Of a stretch of 13,398 nt of DNA, positions 7,029 to 12,947 are shown in pieces; position 1 is the stretch's first letter; each line of letters begins with the position of its first letter. The stretch is from contig DJOV01000115.1 in assembly GCA_002437285.1 (NCBI GenBank), positions 560-13,957 on the forward strand, given 5' to 3'. A program made the translations under genes and the position numbers. This stretch comes from Prevotella sp. UBA6429 (GTDB lineage Bacteria > Bacteroidota > Bacteroidia > Bacteroidales > Bacteroidaceae). The notes under the pieces were generated by a model. The model worked only from the letters and a program-made list of their open reading frames with translations. It was not told the origin of the DNA and made no database searches.

Positions 7029-9464
7029 CTATTTCACTTGCAGCTTGCCATCCAGGAAGCAGACGACCGCCGTCTTGCCCTTCTTCAGCGCGACGGAGAG
7101 CGTCTGCCGCCGGTAACGCACGAGGCAAGGCGCACCGCTGTTGGAACGGATGCGGGCCTCGGTGAGCTGGCCGCCGCGCCAAGTGATGTCAACCACAAAA
7201 TTGCCACGGGCACGCAAGCCCTTCACCTGGCCATCGGCCCATGCGTCGGGCAAGGCGGGCAGGAGATGGACGTCGCCGTCCTGGCTCTGCAGCAACATCT
7301 CCGTCACACCCGCCGTGCCACCGAAGTTGCCGTCGATCTGGAAGGGCGGATGCTGGTCCCAGAGGTTGTCGCCCGTGCCGTTCTTGAGCAGGTTGCCGTA
7401 GAGCTTGTAGGCATGGTTGCCGTCGAGGAGGCGTGCCCAGAAGTTGAGCTTCCACCCCATGCTCCATCCTGTGGCCCCGTCGCCACGATGCTCCAGCACC
7501 ACGCGCGCCGCCTGGGCCAGCTCCGGCGTGTGCGCCCAACTGACCGTATGGCCCGGATGAAGTCCAAAGAGCTGGTTGACATGGCGGTGCTCGTCCTTCG
7601 GGTCGTCGATGTCACGGCTCCACTCCATGAGTTGTCCGTAACGGCCTATGCGGTAAGGAGGCAAGTGGCCGAGGATCTCTTGCCACTGGCGCGCCTCGTC
7701 GGCATCGACGCCCAGCGTGCGGGCAGCCTCCACAGCATCAGTGAGCAGCTCGCGCACCACAGCCTGGCAGAACGTGGCACCATCGTCGACGATGCCGTGC
7801 TCGGGCGACGTGCTGGGTGCCACAGTGTAGGTGCCGTCGGCCTTGTGCCAGAGGAAGTCCTGGCAGAACAGGGCCGCGCCCTTGATGATGGGATAAGCCT
7901 CCCGGCGTAGCCAGGTGGTATCACGGCTGAAGGTGTAGAGGTCATAGACCTGGGCCGCCAGCCACGGCCCGGCCACAGGCGACAAGTTCCACGCCATGTC
8001 CCTGTCGCGCAAGGGCGCCGTGAAGCCAAAGGGATTGGCCGAGATGGAGGCTGTCCATCCCCGTGCGCCATAATAGGCGCGCGCGGTGACGGCGCCGGGC
8101 TTCACCAGTGAGCGCACATAGTCGACAAAGGGTTGCGCACACTCCTCCAAGCCGTCTTGCATCACGGGCCAGTAGTTCATCTGTATGTTGATGTTGTTGT
8201 GGTAGTCGGCATGCCAAGGTGCGTCGTTGTTGGCCAGCCACAGGCCTTGCAGGTTGGCAGGGAGGTTGCCTGCCCGCGATGAGGCGATGAGCAGGTAACG
8301 GCCATACTGGAAGTAGAGCGCCTCCAGATAGGGGTCGGGGCTGCCCTTGCGATAGTTGGCCAGGCGCTGGGGAGTGGTCTTGCCGTCTGCCGACGAAGGC
8401 GATGACGACGGGGCGGCCTCACCGTTCAGCGCCAGGCTGACACGCGAGAAGATGGGACGGTAGTCGGCCAGGTGGCGGTCCAGCAGTCGCTTGTAGCTCA
8501 TGCCCTTGGCCGCCTTCATCCACTGCTGCGTGGTCAGGCTCGGGTTGACTCCCGCATAGGCCTTCGGGTCATTGAAGTCGGGGTTGAAGTTCATCTTGTA
8601 GTCGGTGTCGGCCGTGAGGATAAACTCCACCTCGTCGGCTCCCTCCACACGCAGGTAAGGCTGGCCGTCGCGCACGACCCGTCCTCCCTTGTGGCGCATG
8701 GCCACACGCACCGTGAGCTTCATGTCGTTGTTGAAGAGTGTGCCAAGGTAGAGCAGTTCGTCGCCCTCGACACGCACCGTGGGGCCATATCCTTCCCACG
8801 TGGGCAGATAGCGCAGGGTGAGGTTCTGCATGCCTTTCTTGTCGGCCCTGTAGCGCATGACGAGCACATTGTCGGGATGGGAGCAGAACGTCTCGCGCTC
8901 ATAACGCACGCCGCCTGAGGTGAACGCCACACGCGCCAGTGCTGAGTCGAGCGACAACGTGCGGCTGTAGCTGCCCTCGTCACAGCGCGTAAGCCCCGTG
9001 GCCACACGCAGTTCGCCCAGCGTAGTGTAATTGCCGAAGCGCCACTCAGCCTCGTCACGACGCTCATACGAGGCCGTGCCGTTCATGTTGTTGGCAGTCA
9101 GTTGGGCCGCCAGGGCCGAGTCGCCACGGGCGAAAGCGTCGCGAATCCGGCGAAGGGCCTCGGTAGCCTGTTTGTTGACATCCCAATAGTGTGCGGCACC
9201 CTTCTTGGTGCCAGGGCCACCGTTCCAGAGCGATATCTCGTTGAGCGCGAGGTGCTCGGTGCCGACGCTGCCGAAGACCGAAGCACCTATGTTGCCGTTG
9301 CCGAGTGGCAGGGAGCGCCGTTCCCACTGGGGGTCGACGGCTCCGTCGGGACGATACTCGCCAGGTTCGGGTGCAGGCTGTGTGAAGCGCACGTGCAGGG
9401 GTCGCTGTCCCATGGCGCTCATGGCCCCTACCAACAGCAAGAGGCTAATCAAATGTTTACGCAT
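7029..9464 (-). CDS. Secreted GH95 alpha-L-fucosidase (or alpha-L-galactosidase)
   Basis: An 811-residue exported enzyme. Residues 1-19 are a signal peptide (LISLLLLVGAMSAMG). The N-terminal beta-sandwich (about 22-300) opens with the family segment WERRSLPLGNGNIGASVFG and contains LNEISLWNGGPG. After a Ser/Pro-rich linker near 350-360, the (alpha/alpha)6 barrel carries QGLWLANNDAPWHADYHNNINIQMNYW split around the catalytic Asn pair N424/N426, the acid E555 in STSPEHG, and D711 in IDGNFGGTAG; these match Asn421/Asn423/Glu566/Asp766 described for Bifidobacterium bifidum AfcA. The C-terminal beta domain (about 725-811) is complete. The family inverts alpha-1,2-fucosyl linkages, with some members acting on alpha-L-galactose, so the exact substrate is inferred only. 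It is the first gene of an operon with GH20, together suited to fucosylated HexNAc glycans such as mucin or milk oligosaccharides. Confidence 0.93.
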   Translation of the reverse strand: MRKHLISLLLLVGAMSAMGQRPLHVRFTQPAPEPGEYRPDGAVDPQWERRSLPLGNGNIGASVFGSVGTEHLALNEISLWNGGPGTKKGAAHYWDVNKQATEALRRIRDAFARGDSALAAQLTANNMNGTASYERRDEAEWRFGNYTTLGELRVATGLTRCDEGSYSRTLSLDSALARVAFTSGGVRYERETFCSHPDNVLVMRYRADKKGMQNLTLRYLPTWEGYGPTVRVEGDELLYLGTLFNNDMKLTVRVAMRHKGGRVVRDGQPYLRVEGADEVEFILTADTDYKMNFNPDFNDPKAYAGVNPSLTTQQWMKAAKGMSYKRLLDRHLADYRPIFSRVSLALNGEAAPSSSPSSADGKTTPQRLANYRKGSPDPYLEALYFQYGRYLLIASSRAGNLPANLQGLWLANNDAPWHADYHNNINIQMNYWPVMQDGLEECAQPFVDYVRSLVKPGAVTARAYYGARGWTASISANPFGFTAPLRDRDMAWNLSPVAGPWLAAQVYDLYTFSRDTTWLRREAYPIIKGAALFCQDFLWHKADGTYTVAPSTSPEHGIVDDGATFCQAVVRELLTDAVEAARTLGVDADEARQWQEILGHLPPYRIGRYGQLMEWSRDIDDPKDEHRHVNQLFGLHPGHTVSWAHTPELAQAARVVLEHRGDGATGWSMGWKLNFWARLLDGNHAYKLYGNLLKNGTGDNLWDQHPPFQIDGNFGGTAGVTEMLLQSQDGDVHLLPALPDAWADGQVKGLRARGNFVVDITWRGGQLTEARIRSNSGAPCLVRYRRQTLSVALKKGKTAVVCFLDGKLQVK

Positions 9465-9502
9465 AAATGGTTAATGGATTGAATTTCTGTTTTTGTTTTG
9501 TG

Positions 9503-9510
9503 CAAAGATA
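9503..9510 (-). promoter_or_regulatory. Bacteroidota -7 box for the GH95-GH20 operon
   Basis: The minus strand reads TATCTTTG followed by C, an exact TAnnTTTG match, about 40 bases upstream of the GH95 start at 9464. The leader is AT-rich. Repeat copy 2 begins about 57 bases farther upstream. Confidence 0.65.
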
Positions 9511-9566
9511 CGAATATAGATTTGAAAAGGGTATCAGTTCGTCCCGCTTTTTTACCTAAAAAAATA

Positions 9567-9831
9567 GGCTCTTCCGGAATTTGGCGTGACGGGAGCGTTG
9601 CGTTGGGCTTAAATGTCAACCCATCTTGAATGTAAACCCATATAAACCCCAGGGGAGCGGGAAGCCCTGACGGGCTCATGCTGCTGTTTGCGTCCTTGGC
9701 CTTGTGAGCAAGCTCACGGCCAAGGACGCAAACAGTAGCATGGCGGCTCTCGCCGCCTTCCCGCCCCTCTGGCCATAAACCGAATTTAACCGCTCACGCA
9801 GTAGGATTGCAAACTGATGAAACCGCTCACG
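9567..9831 (+). repeat. Dispersed intergenic repeat, copy 2, longest and best-paired copy
   Basis: The left extension (9567-about 9627) starts GGCTCTTCC and is shared with copy 3 but not copy 1. Iterons TGTAAACCCATATAAACC follow. The core (9649-9772) folds like copy 1. The outer stem is 9649-9664 with 9757-9772, with small bulges. One hairpin is GCCC-TGAC-GGGC (9664-9675). The central arm pairs 9677-9701 with 9718-9742 (25 bp including one G-T wobble), then a TT bulge and the tip GTGAGC-AA-GCTCAC. The last hairpin is GGCGGC-TCTC-GCCGCC (9742-9757). The right flank has TAAACCGAATTTAACC and two ACCGCTCACG boxes. It lies between the divergent GH95 and glnK promoters. A short inverted GTTTACAT (9856-9863) lies just beyond the right end. 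Reading frames crossing it are not credible genes. Confidence 0.88.
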
Positions 9832-10001
9832 CTCCGCTATCGGCCACTTTGTCACGTTTACATCCGTTTTTCGAGCACTGCGCAATCTTGATTTTTAACT
9901 AAAATTACAATGTGTAAACTTCGAGTGGTGCATACGTTACAATTTAACACAATTAAGACTGTTATCGCAAACAACTTAAAAGTTGAGCAGAAATAATCAA
10001 T
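9832..10001. other. AT-rich upstream region of glnK without a gene
   Basis: Between the right end of repeat copy 2 and the glnK promoter there is AT-rich DNA with no credible coding frame. It contains the lone GTTTACAT described with repeat copy 2 and short A- and T-runs, and may include upstream control sequence for glnK; nothing more specific is visible. Confidence 0.5.
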
Positions 10002-10039
10002 CAAAAAGAAAGTTAACTATTGTTTTTGCTTTCTTTTTG
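10002..10039. promoter_or_regulatory. Perfect 11-bp dyad over the glnK -33 region, candidate operator
   Basis: CAAAAAGAAAG (10002-10012) is repeated in inverted form as CTTTCTTTTTG (10029-10039) with a 16-base spacer, ending three bases before the -7 box. A related AAAAGAAAGCAAG lies downstream at about 10098-10110. The position is that expected of an operator or activator site controlling the ammonium operon. The low complexity of the arms leaves room for chance. Confidence 0.4.
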
Positions 10040-10042
10040 CAC

Positions 10043-10050
10043 TACCTTTG
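10043..10050 (+). promoter_or_regulatory. Bacteroidota -7 box for the glnK-amtB-porin operon
   Basis: TACCTTTG followed by C matches TAnnTTTG. A TTG at 10020-10022 is about 20 bases upstream, suitable for the -33 element. The implied leader to the glnK start is roughly 120 bases and contains the 14-base palindrome GGTCA-TCAT-TGACC at 10114-10127. Confidence 0.7.
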
Positions 10051-10113
10051 CATCGTCAAACAAACATAATGCCACTGCATTAACATTTTTGATTGACAAA
10101 AGAAAGCAAGAAA

Positions 10114-10127
10114 GGTCATCATTGACC
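10114..10127. promoter_or_regulatory. Small palindrome in the glnK leader
   Basis: GGTCATCATTGACC is a 5-bp dyad around TCAT in the untranslated leader, about 52 bases before the glnK start. It could be a short hairpin or a protein site; the function is not shown by the sequence. Confidence 0.3.
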
Positions 10128-10179
10128 ATCTGCATTGAGAACAGTAACACAGTATTCACATAAAAAGGAGAGATTGAAC

Positions 10180-10536
10180 ATGAAAAAGATTGAAGCCATC
10201 ATCCGCAAGACCAAGTTTGAGGATGTGAAGGAAGCATTGCTTGCCGCCGACATCGAGTGGTTCTCTTACTACGACGTGAGGGGCGAGGGCAAGATGCGTC
10301 AGGCCCGCATCTACCGCGGCGTGATGTACGACACGAGCAGCATCGAGCGCGTGCTGCTCAACATCGTAGTACGCGACCTGAACGTGGAGAAGACCATCAA
10401 GGCCGTGCAGCAAGCGGCATGCACAGGCGAGATCGGCGACGGCCGCATCTTCGTCATTCCCGTGGAGGACACCATCCGCATCCGCACTGGCGAGCGAGGA
10501 GACATCGCCCTCTACAACGCAGAGCTTGAGAAGTAG
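10180..10536 (+). CDS. glnK: P-II family nitrogen regulatory protein GlnK/GlnB
   Basis: A 118-residue trimeric signalling protein that binds ATP/ADP and 2-oxoglutarate and blocks or releases the ammonium channel. It begins MKKIEAIIRK as in the family; the start at 10180 is preceded at 9 bases by AGGAG, and an upstream in-frame Met at 10135 would add residues no P-II protein has. The B-loop TGEIGDGRIFV (83-93) and C-loop RIRTGE (101-105 area) are intact. The T-loop (about 36-55) carries IYRGVMYDTSS, with Y50 in the place of uridylylated Tyr51. The 2-oxoglutarate-contacting Gln39 of E. coli is replaced by Met at the aligned site, with one residue fewer in the loop and a Gln at 41. It is followed 40 bases later by amtB, hence the GlnK rather than GlnB name. 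Confidence 0.93.
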   Translation: MKKIEAIIRKTKFEDVKEALLAADIEWFSYYDVRGEGKMRQARIYRGVMYDTSSIERVLLNIVVRDLNVEKTIKAVQQAACTGEIGDGRIFVIPVEDTIRIRTGERGDIALYNAELEK

Positions 10537-10576
10537 TGACATCACCCCAAATTGTTGAACTTTAAAGGTAAAGATT

Positions 10577-11833
10577 ATGACTGTACAGGATTTAGGAATA
10601 TCATTGGACACCGTTTGGATGTTGCTCGCGGCCATGCTGGTCTTCTTCATGCAACCGGGCTTCGCACTGTGCGAGGCGGGCTTCACTCGCAGCAAGAACA
10701 CGGCCAACATATTGTTTAAGAACTTCGTCGACTTCATGATAGGCTCCATCCTCTTCTGGTTTGTGGGGTTCGGCTTCATGTTTGGCAGCGACGGCGCCGG
10801 TTTCATCGGCATGCCCAACTTCGGCGACCTGTCGTTCTACAAGAGCGACCTGCCCGTTGAGGGCTTCCTGATTTTCGAGACGGTGTTCTGCGCCACCAGT
10901 GCCACCATCGTGTCGGGCGCCATGGCAGAGCGCACCAAGTTCTCCATGTATTGCGTCTATTCGTTCTTCATCTCCCTGCTCATCTACCCCATCGAGGGCC
11001 ACTGGACATGGGGTGGCGGCTGGCTGTGCAACGCTGACCCGTCATCGTTCATGATGAGCACCTTCGGCATCACGTTCCACGACTTTGCCGGTTCGGCCAT
11101 CGTCCACTCCGTGGGTGGCGTGCTGGCCCTGGTGGGTGCCATCTGCCTCGGCCCGCGTATCGGCAAGTATCGTGGCGGCAAGAGCAACGCCATTCCCGGC
11201 CACAACCTGATGGCAGCCGCCCTGGGCGTGTTCATCCTCTGGTTCGGTTGGTTCGGCTTCAACCCCGGTTCGCAGCTTGCCGCCTCAGGCGAAGTGAACC
11301 GTGTGGCCATCAGCCATGTGTTCCTCACCACCAACCTCGCTGCCGTGGCAGGAGGCCTGGGCACGATGTTCACCTCATGGATCAAGTATGGCAAGCCCTC
11401 GTTCTCACTGACGCTCAACGGCGTGCTCGCCGGATTGGTGGCCATCACCGCCGGTTGTGACCTCGTGAGCCCGCTCGGAGCAGTCATCATCGGTCTGCTG
11501 GCAGGTATCATCCTGGTGTTCTCCATCGAGTTCATCGATGTCAAGCTGCACATCGACGATCCTGTGGGTGCCAGTTCGGTGCACGGTGTGTGCGGCATCT
11601 TCGGCACGCTCATGACAGGTCTGCTGGCTGTCGACTCAGGTGCCTTCTACGGCCACGGCTTCTCTTTCTTCGGAGCACAGTGCCTCGGCATCGTCTGCAT
11701 CGACCTCTGGGCTGCCGTGACGGGCATCATCCTCTTCTACGGCATCAAGAAGGTTGCCGGCCTGCGTGTCGACAAGCGCATTGAGGAGGAAGGCCTCGAC
11801 ATCTACGAGCACGGAGAGAGCTGCTACAACTAA
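10577..11833 (+). CDS. amtB: Ammonium transporter AmtB
   Basis: A 418-residue inner-membrane ammonium channel with about eleven membrane segments. There is no separate signal peptide; the first helix (about residues 11-32) ends in the conserved CEAGFTRSKN motif. The pore twin histidines are H177 in DFAGSAIVHSVGG and H336 in GASSVHGVCG, and D169 matches the structural Asp160 of E. coli AmtB. GAMAERTKFS and FILWFGWFGFNPGS are further family signatures. The cytoplasmic tail RVDKRIEEEGLDIYEHGESCY has the conserved EEEGLD and EHGE motifs that contact GlnK, so the GlnK gate is likely functional. It is the second gene of the operon, with a weak AAAGG ribosome site before the ATG. Transcription is expected from the glnK promoter. 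Confidence 0.96.
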   Translation: MTVQDLGISLDTVWMLLAAMLVFFMQPGFALCEAGFTRSKNTANILFKNFVDFMIGSILFWFVGFGFMFGSDGAGFIGMPNFGDLSFYKSDLPVEGFLIFETVFCATSATIVSGAMAERTKFSMYCVYSFFISLLIYPIEGHWTWGGGWLCNADPSSFMMSTFGITFHDFAGSAIVHSVGGVLALVGAICLGPRIGKYRGGKSNAIPGHNLMAAALGVFILWFGWFGFNPGSQLAASGEVNRVAISHVFLTTNLAAVAGGLGTMFTSWIKYGKPSFSLTLNGVLAGLVAITAGCDLVSPLGAVIIGLLAGIILVFSIEFIDVKLHIDDPVGASSVHGVCGIFGTLMTGLLAVDSGAFYGHGFSFFGAQCLGIVCIDLWAAVTGIILFYGIKKVAGLRVDKRIEEEGLDIYEHGESCYN

Positions 11834-11854
11834 GAGACTATCGACAGCAATGTC

Positions 11855-11900
11855 CAGAGACTTCAGAAAAGCCTACGACTGTCGGGACTTGGGGTCTCTG
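11855..11900 (+). other. Inverted repeat between amtB and the porin gene
   Basis: CAGAGAC (11855-11861) and GTCTCTG (11894-11900) are perfect complements separated by 32 bases, within the 109-base gap after amtB. The pairing could make a loose mRNA stem that separates the expression levels of the two genes. No T-run follows, so it is not an intrinsic terminator. Confidence 0.3.
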
Positions 11901-11942
11901 AACATTACTTACTCATATTGTAAAACCAAAAAGAGAAGGATT

Positions 11943-12680
11943 ATGAGAAAAATGAGAGCTATGATGAGTAAGAGAGCTATGAAGCGTGTGGGTGCCGCGG
12001 CACTCGGATTGGCGGCCTTCATGCCGTCAGCCCAGGCGCAAGACAAGGTGGAGACCACCATCGGGGCCGACATTGTGAGCCAGTACTACTGGCGCGGCCA
12101 GGATCTCGGAGCCATCTCGCTGCAACCCACGCTCGGCATCGGCTACAAGGGGCTGTCGCTCACCGCATGGGGAAGCGTGGGCATCTCTCAGCCGAGCGAC
12201 ACCAAGGAGTTTGACCTTACGGCAGCCTATGAGACAGGAGGGTTTCATGTCGGCGTGACCGACTACTGGTTCAACACACCCAACGAGCGCTACTTCAGCT
12301 ATGCTGCCCACAAGACATCACACGTCTTCGAGGCCAACGTGGGCTACGACTTCGGTCCCGTCGCCCTCAACTGGTATACCAACTTCGCCGGTAACGACGG
12401 CTTCAACAAAAGTGGCGACCGCGCCTACTCCTCCTACGTGGAGGCTACCGCACCGTTCAAATTGGGCGGGTGTGACTGGGAAGCCGCACTGGGCGCCGTG
12501 CCCTACGCCACAAGCTTCTATGCTGACGCACATGGCTTCGCCGTGACCAACGTCAGCCTGAAGGCCACGAAGGACATCAAGGTGACCGACACCTTCAGCG
12601 TGCCTGTCTTTGCACAGGTCGCGGCCAACCCGAGCACCGAGAAAGCTTACCTCGTGGTGGGCTTTACCCTGCAACCCTGA
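11943..12680 (+). CDS. TorF-family (Gcw_chp) putative outer-membrane porin
   Basis: A 245-residue exported beta-barrel protein. The first 32 residues are a basic, Met-rich signal peptide with probable cleavage after AQA. The mature N-terminus has the family segment IVSQYYWRGQDLG followed by alternating strands (LQPTLGIGYKGLSLTAWGS, EFDLTAAYETGGFHVGVTDYWF) and a last strand KAYLVVGFTLQP. This matches the Gcw_chp/TorF family of predicted porins, typically around 230-260 residues. The start at 11943 is chosen because GAAGG stands just upstream and it gives a normal signal peptide; the open frame upstream into amtB is not used. It is the third gene of the glnK-amtB operon, closed by a strong terminator. 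The role in letting ammonium or nitrogen compounds across the outer membrane is inferred from this position only. Confidence 0.8.
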   Translation: MRKMRAMMSKRAMKRVGAAALGLAAFMPSAQAQDKVETTIGADIVSQYYWRGQDLGAISLQPTLGIGYKGLSLTAWGSVGISQPSDTKEFDLTAAYETGGFHVGVTDYWFNTPNERYFSYAAHKTSHVFEANVGYDFGPVALNWYTNFAGNDGFNKSGDRAYSSYVEATAPFKLGGCDWEAALGAVPYATSFYADAHGFAVTNVSLKATKDIKVTDTFSVPVFAQVAANPSTEKAYLVVGFTLQP

Positions 12681-12788
12681 AAAGAACTAACACAAGGTGG
12701 GGTTTTATAAATTACCACCATAAGGACTAAAGGTAAGAAGATTGTAATTTTTTAAAAATCAGGTTTTAGTCTACTTTGTTCTCATGCA

Positions 12789-12824
12789 GCCGGCAGCCCA
12801 ACCGATGGGTTGCCGGCATTTTTT
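12789..12824 (+). terminator. Strong rho-independent terminator of the ammonium operon
   Basis: A 12-bp GC-rich stem (12789-12800 with 12806-12817, one G-T wobble) with loop ACCGA is followed by ATTTTTT. It lies about 110 bases past the porin stop. The interval 12681-12788 holds AT-rich DNA with a weak GGTGG/CCACC dyad and no gene. Confidence 0.9.
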
Positions 12825-12826
12825 GT

Positions 12827-12947
12827 GGCTCTTCCTGAATTTGGAGTGATGGAAGCGTTGCGATAGTTTTGAATGTAAACCAATCTTGAATGTAAACCCA
12901 TATAAACCCCAGGAGTGCGGGAAGCCCTGACGGGCTCGGGCACACTG
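12827..12947 (+). repeat. Dispersed intergenic repeat, copy 3, truncated in the palindrome
   Basis: It starts GGCTCTTCC like copy 2 and follows it through the left extension, two TTGAATGTAAACC iterons (12869-12881 and 12886-12898), ATATAAACCCC, the left outer-stem strand and the GCCC-TGAC-GGGC hairpin. It then continues GGGCTCGGGCACACTG, resembling copy 1, and stops matching at about 12947. The rest of the central arm, the third hairpin, the right outer strand and the ACCGCTCACG boxes are absent. It begins 2 bases after the terminator T-run. Confidence 0.82.

Noticed and set aside
9449..9885. Minus-strand small open frames crossing repeat copy 2
   Set aside because: They are made of palindromic repeat sequence, start at unrelated points, and recur only because the repeat recurs.
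11754..11942. Upstream extension of the porin reading frame into amtB
   Set aside because: The frame overlaps the conserved AmtB tail out of frame, and the Met at 11943 has an upstream GAAGG and starts a proper signal peptide.
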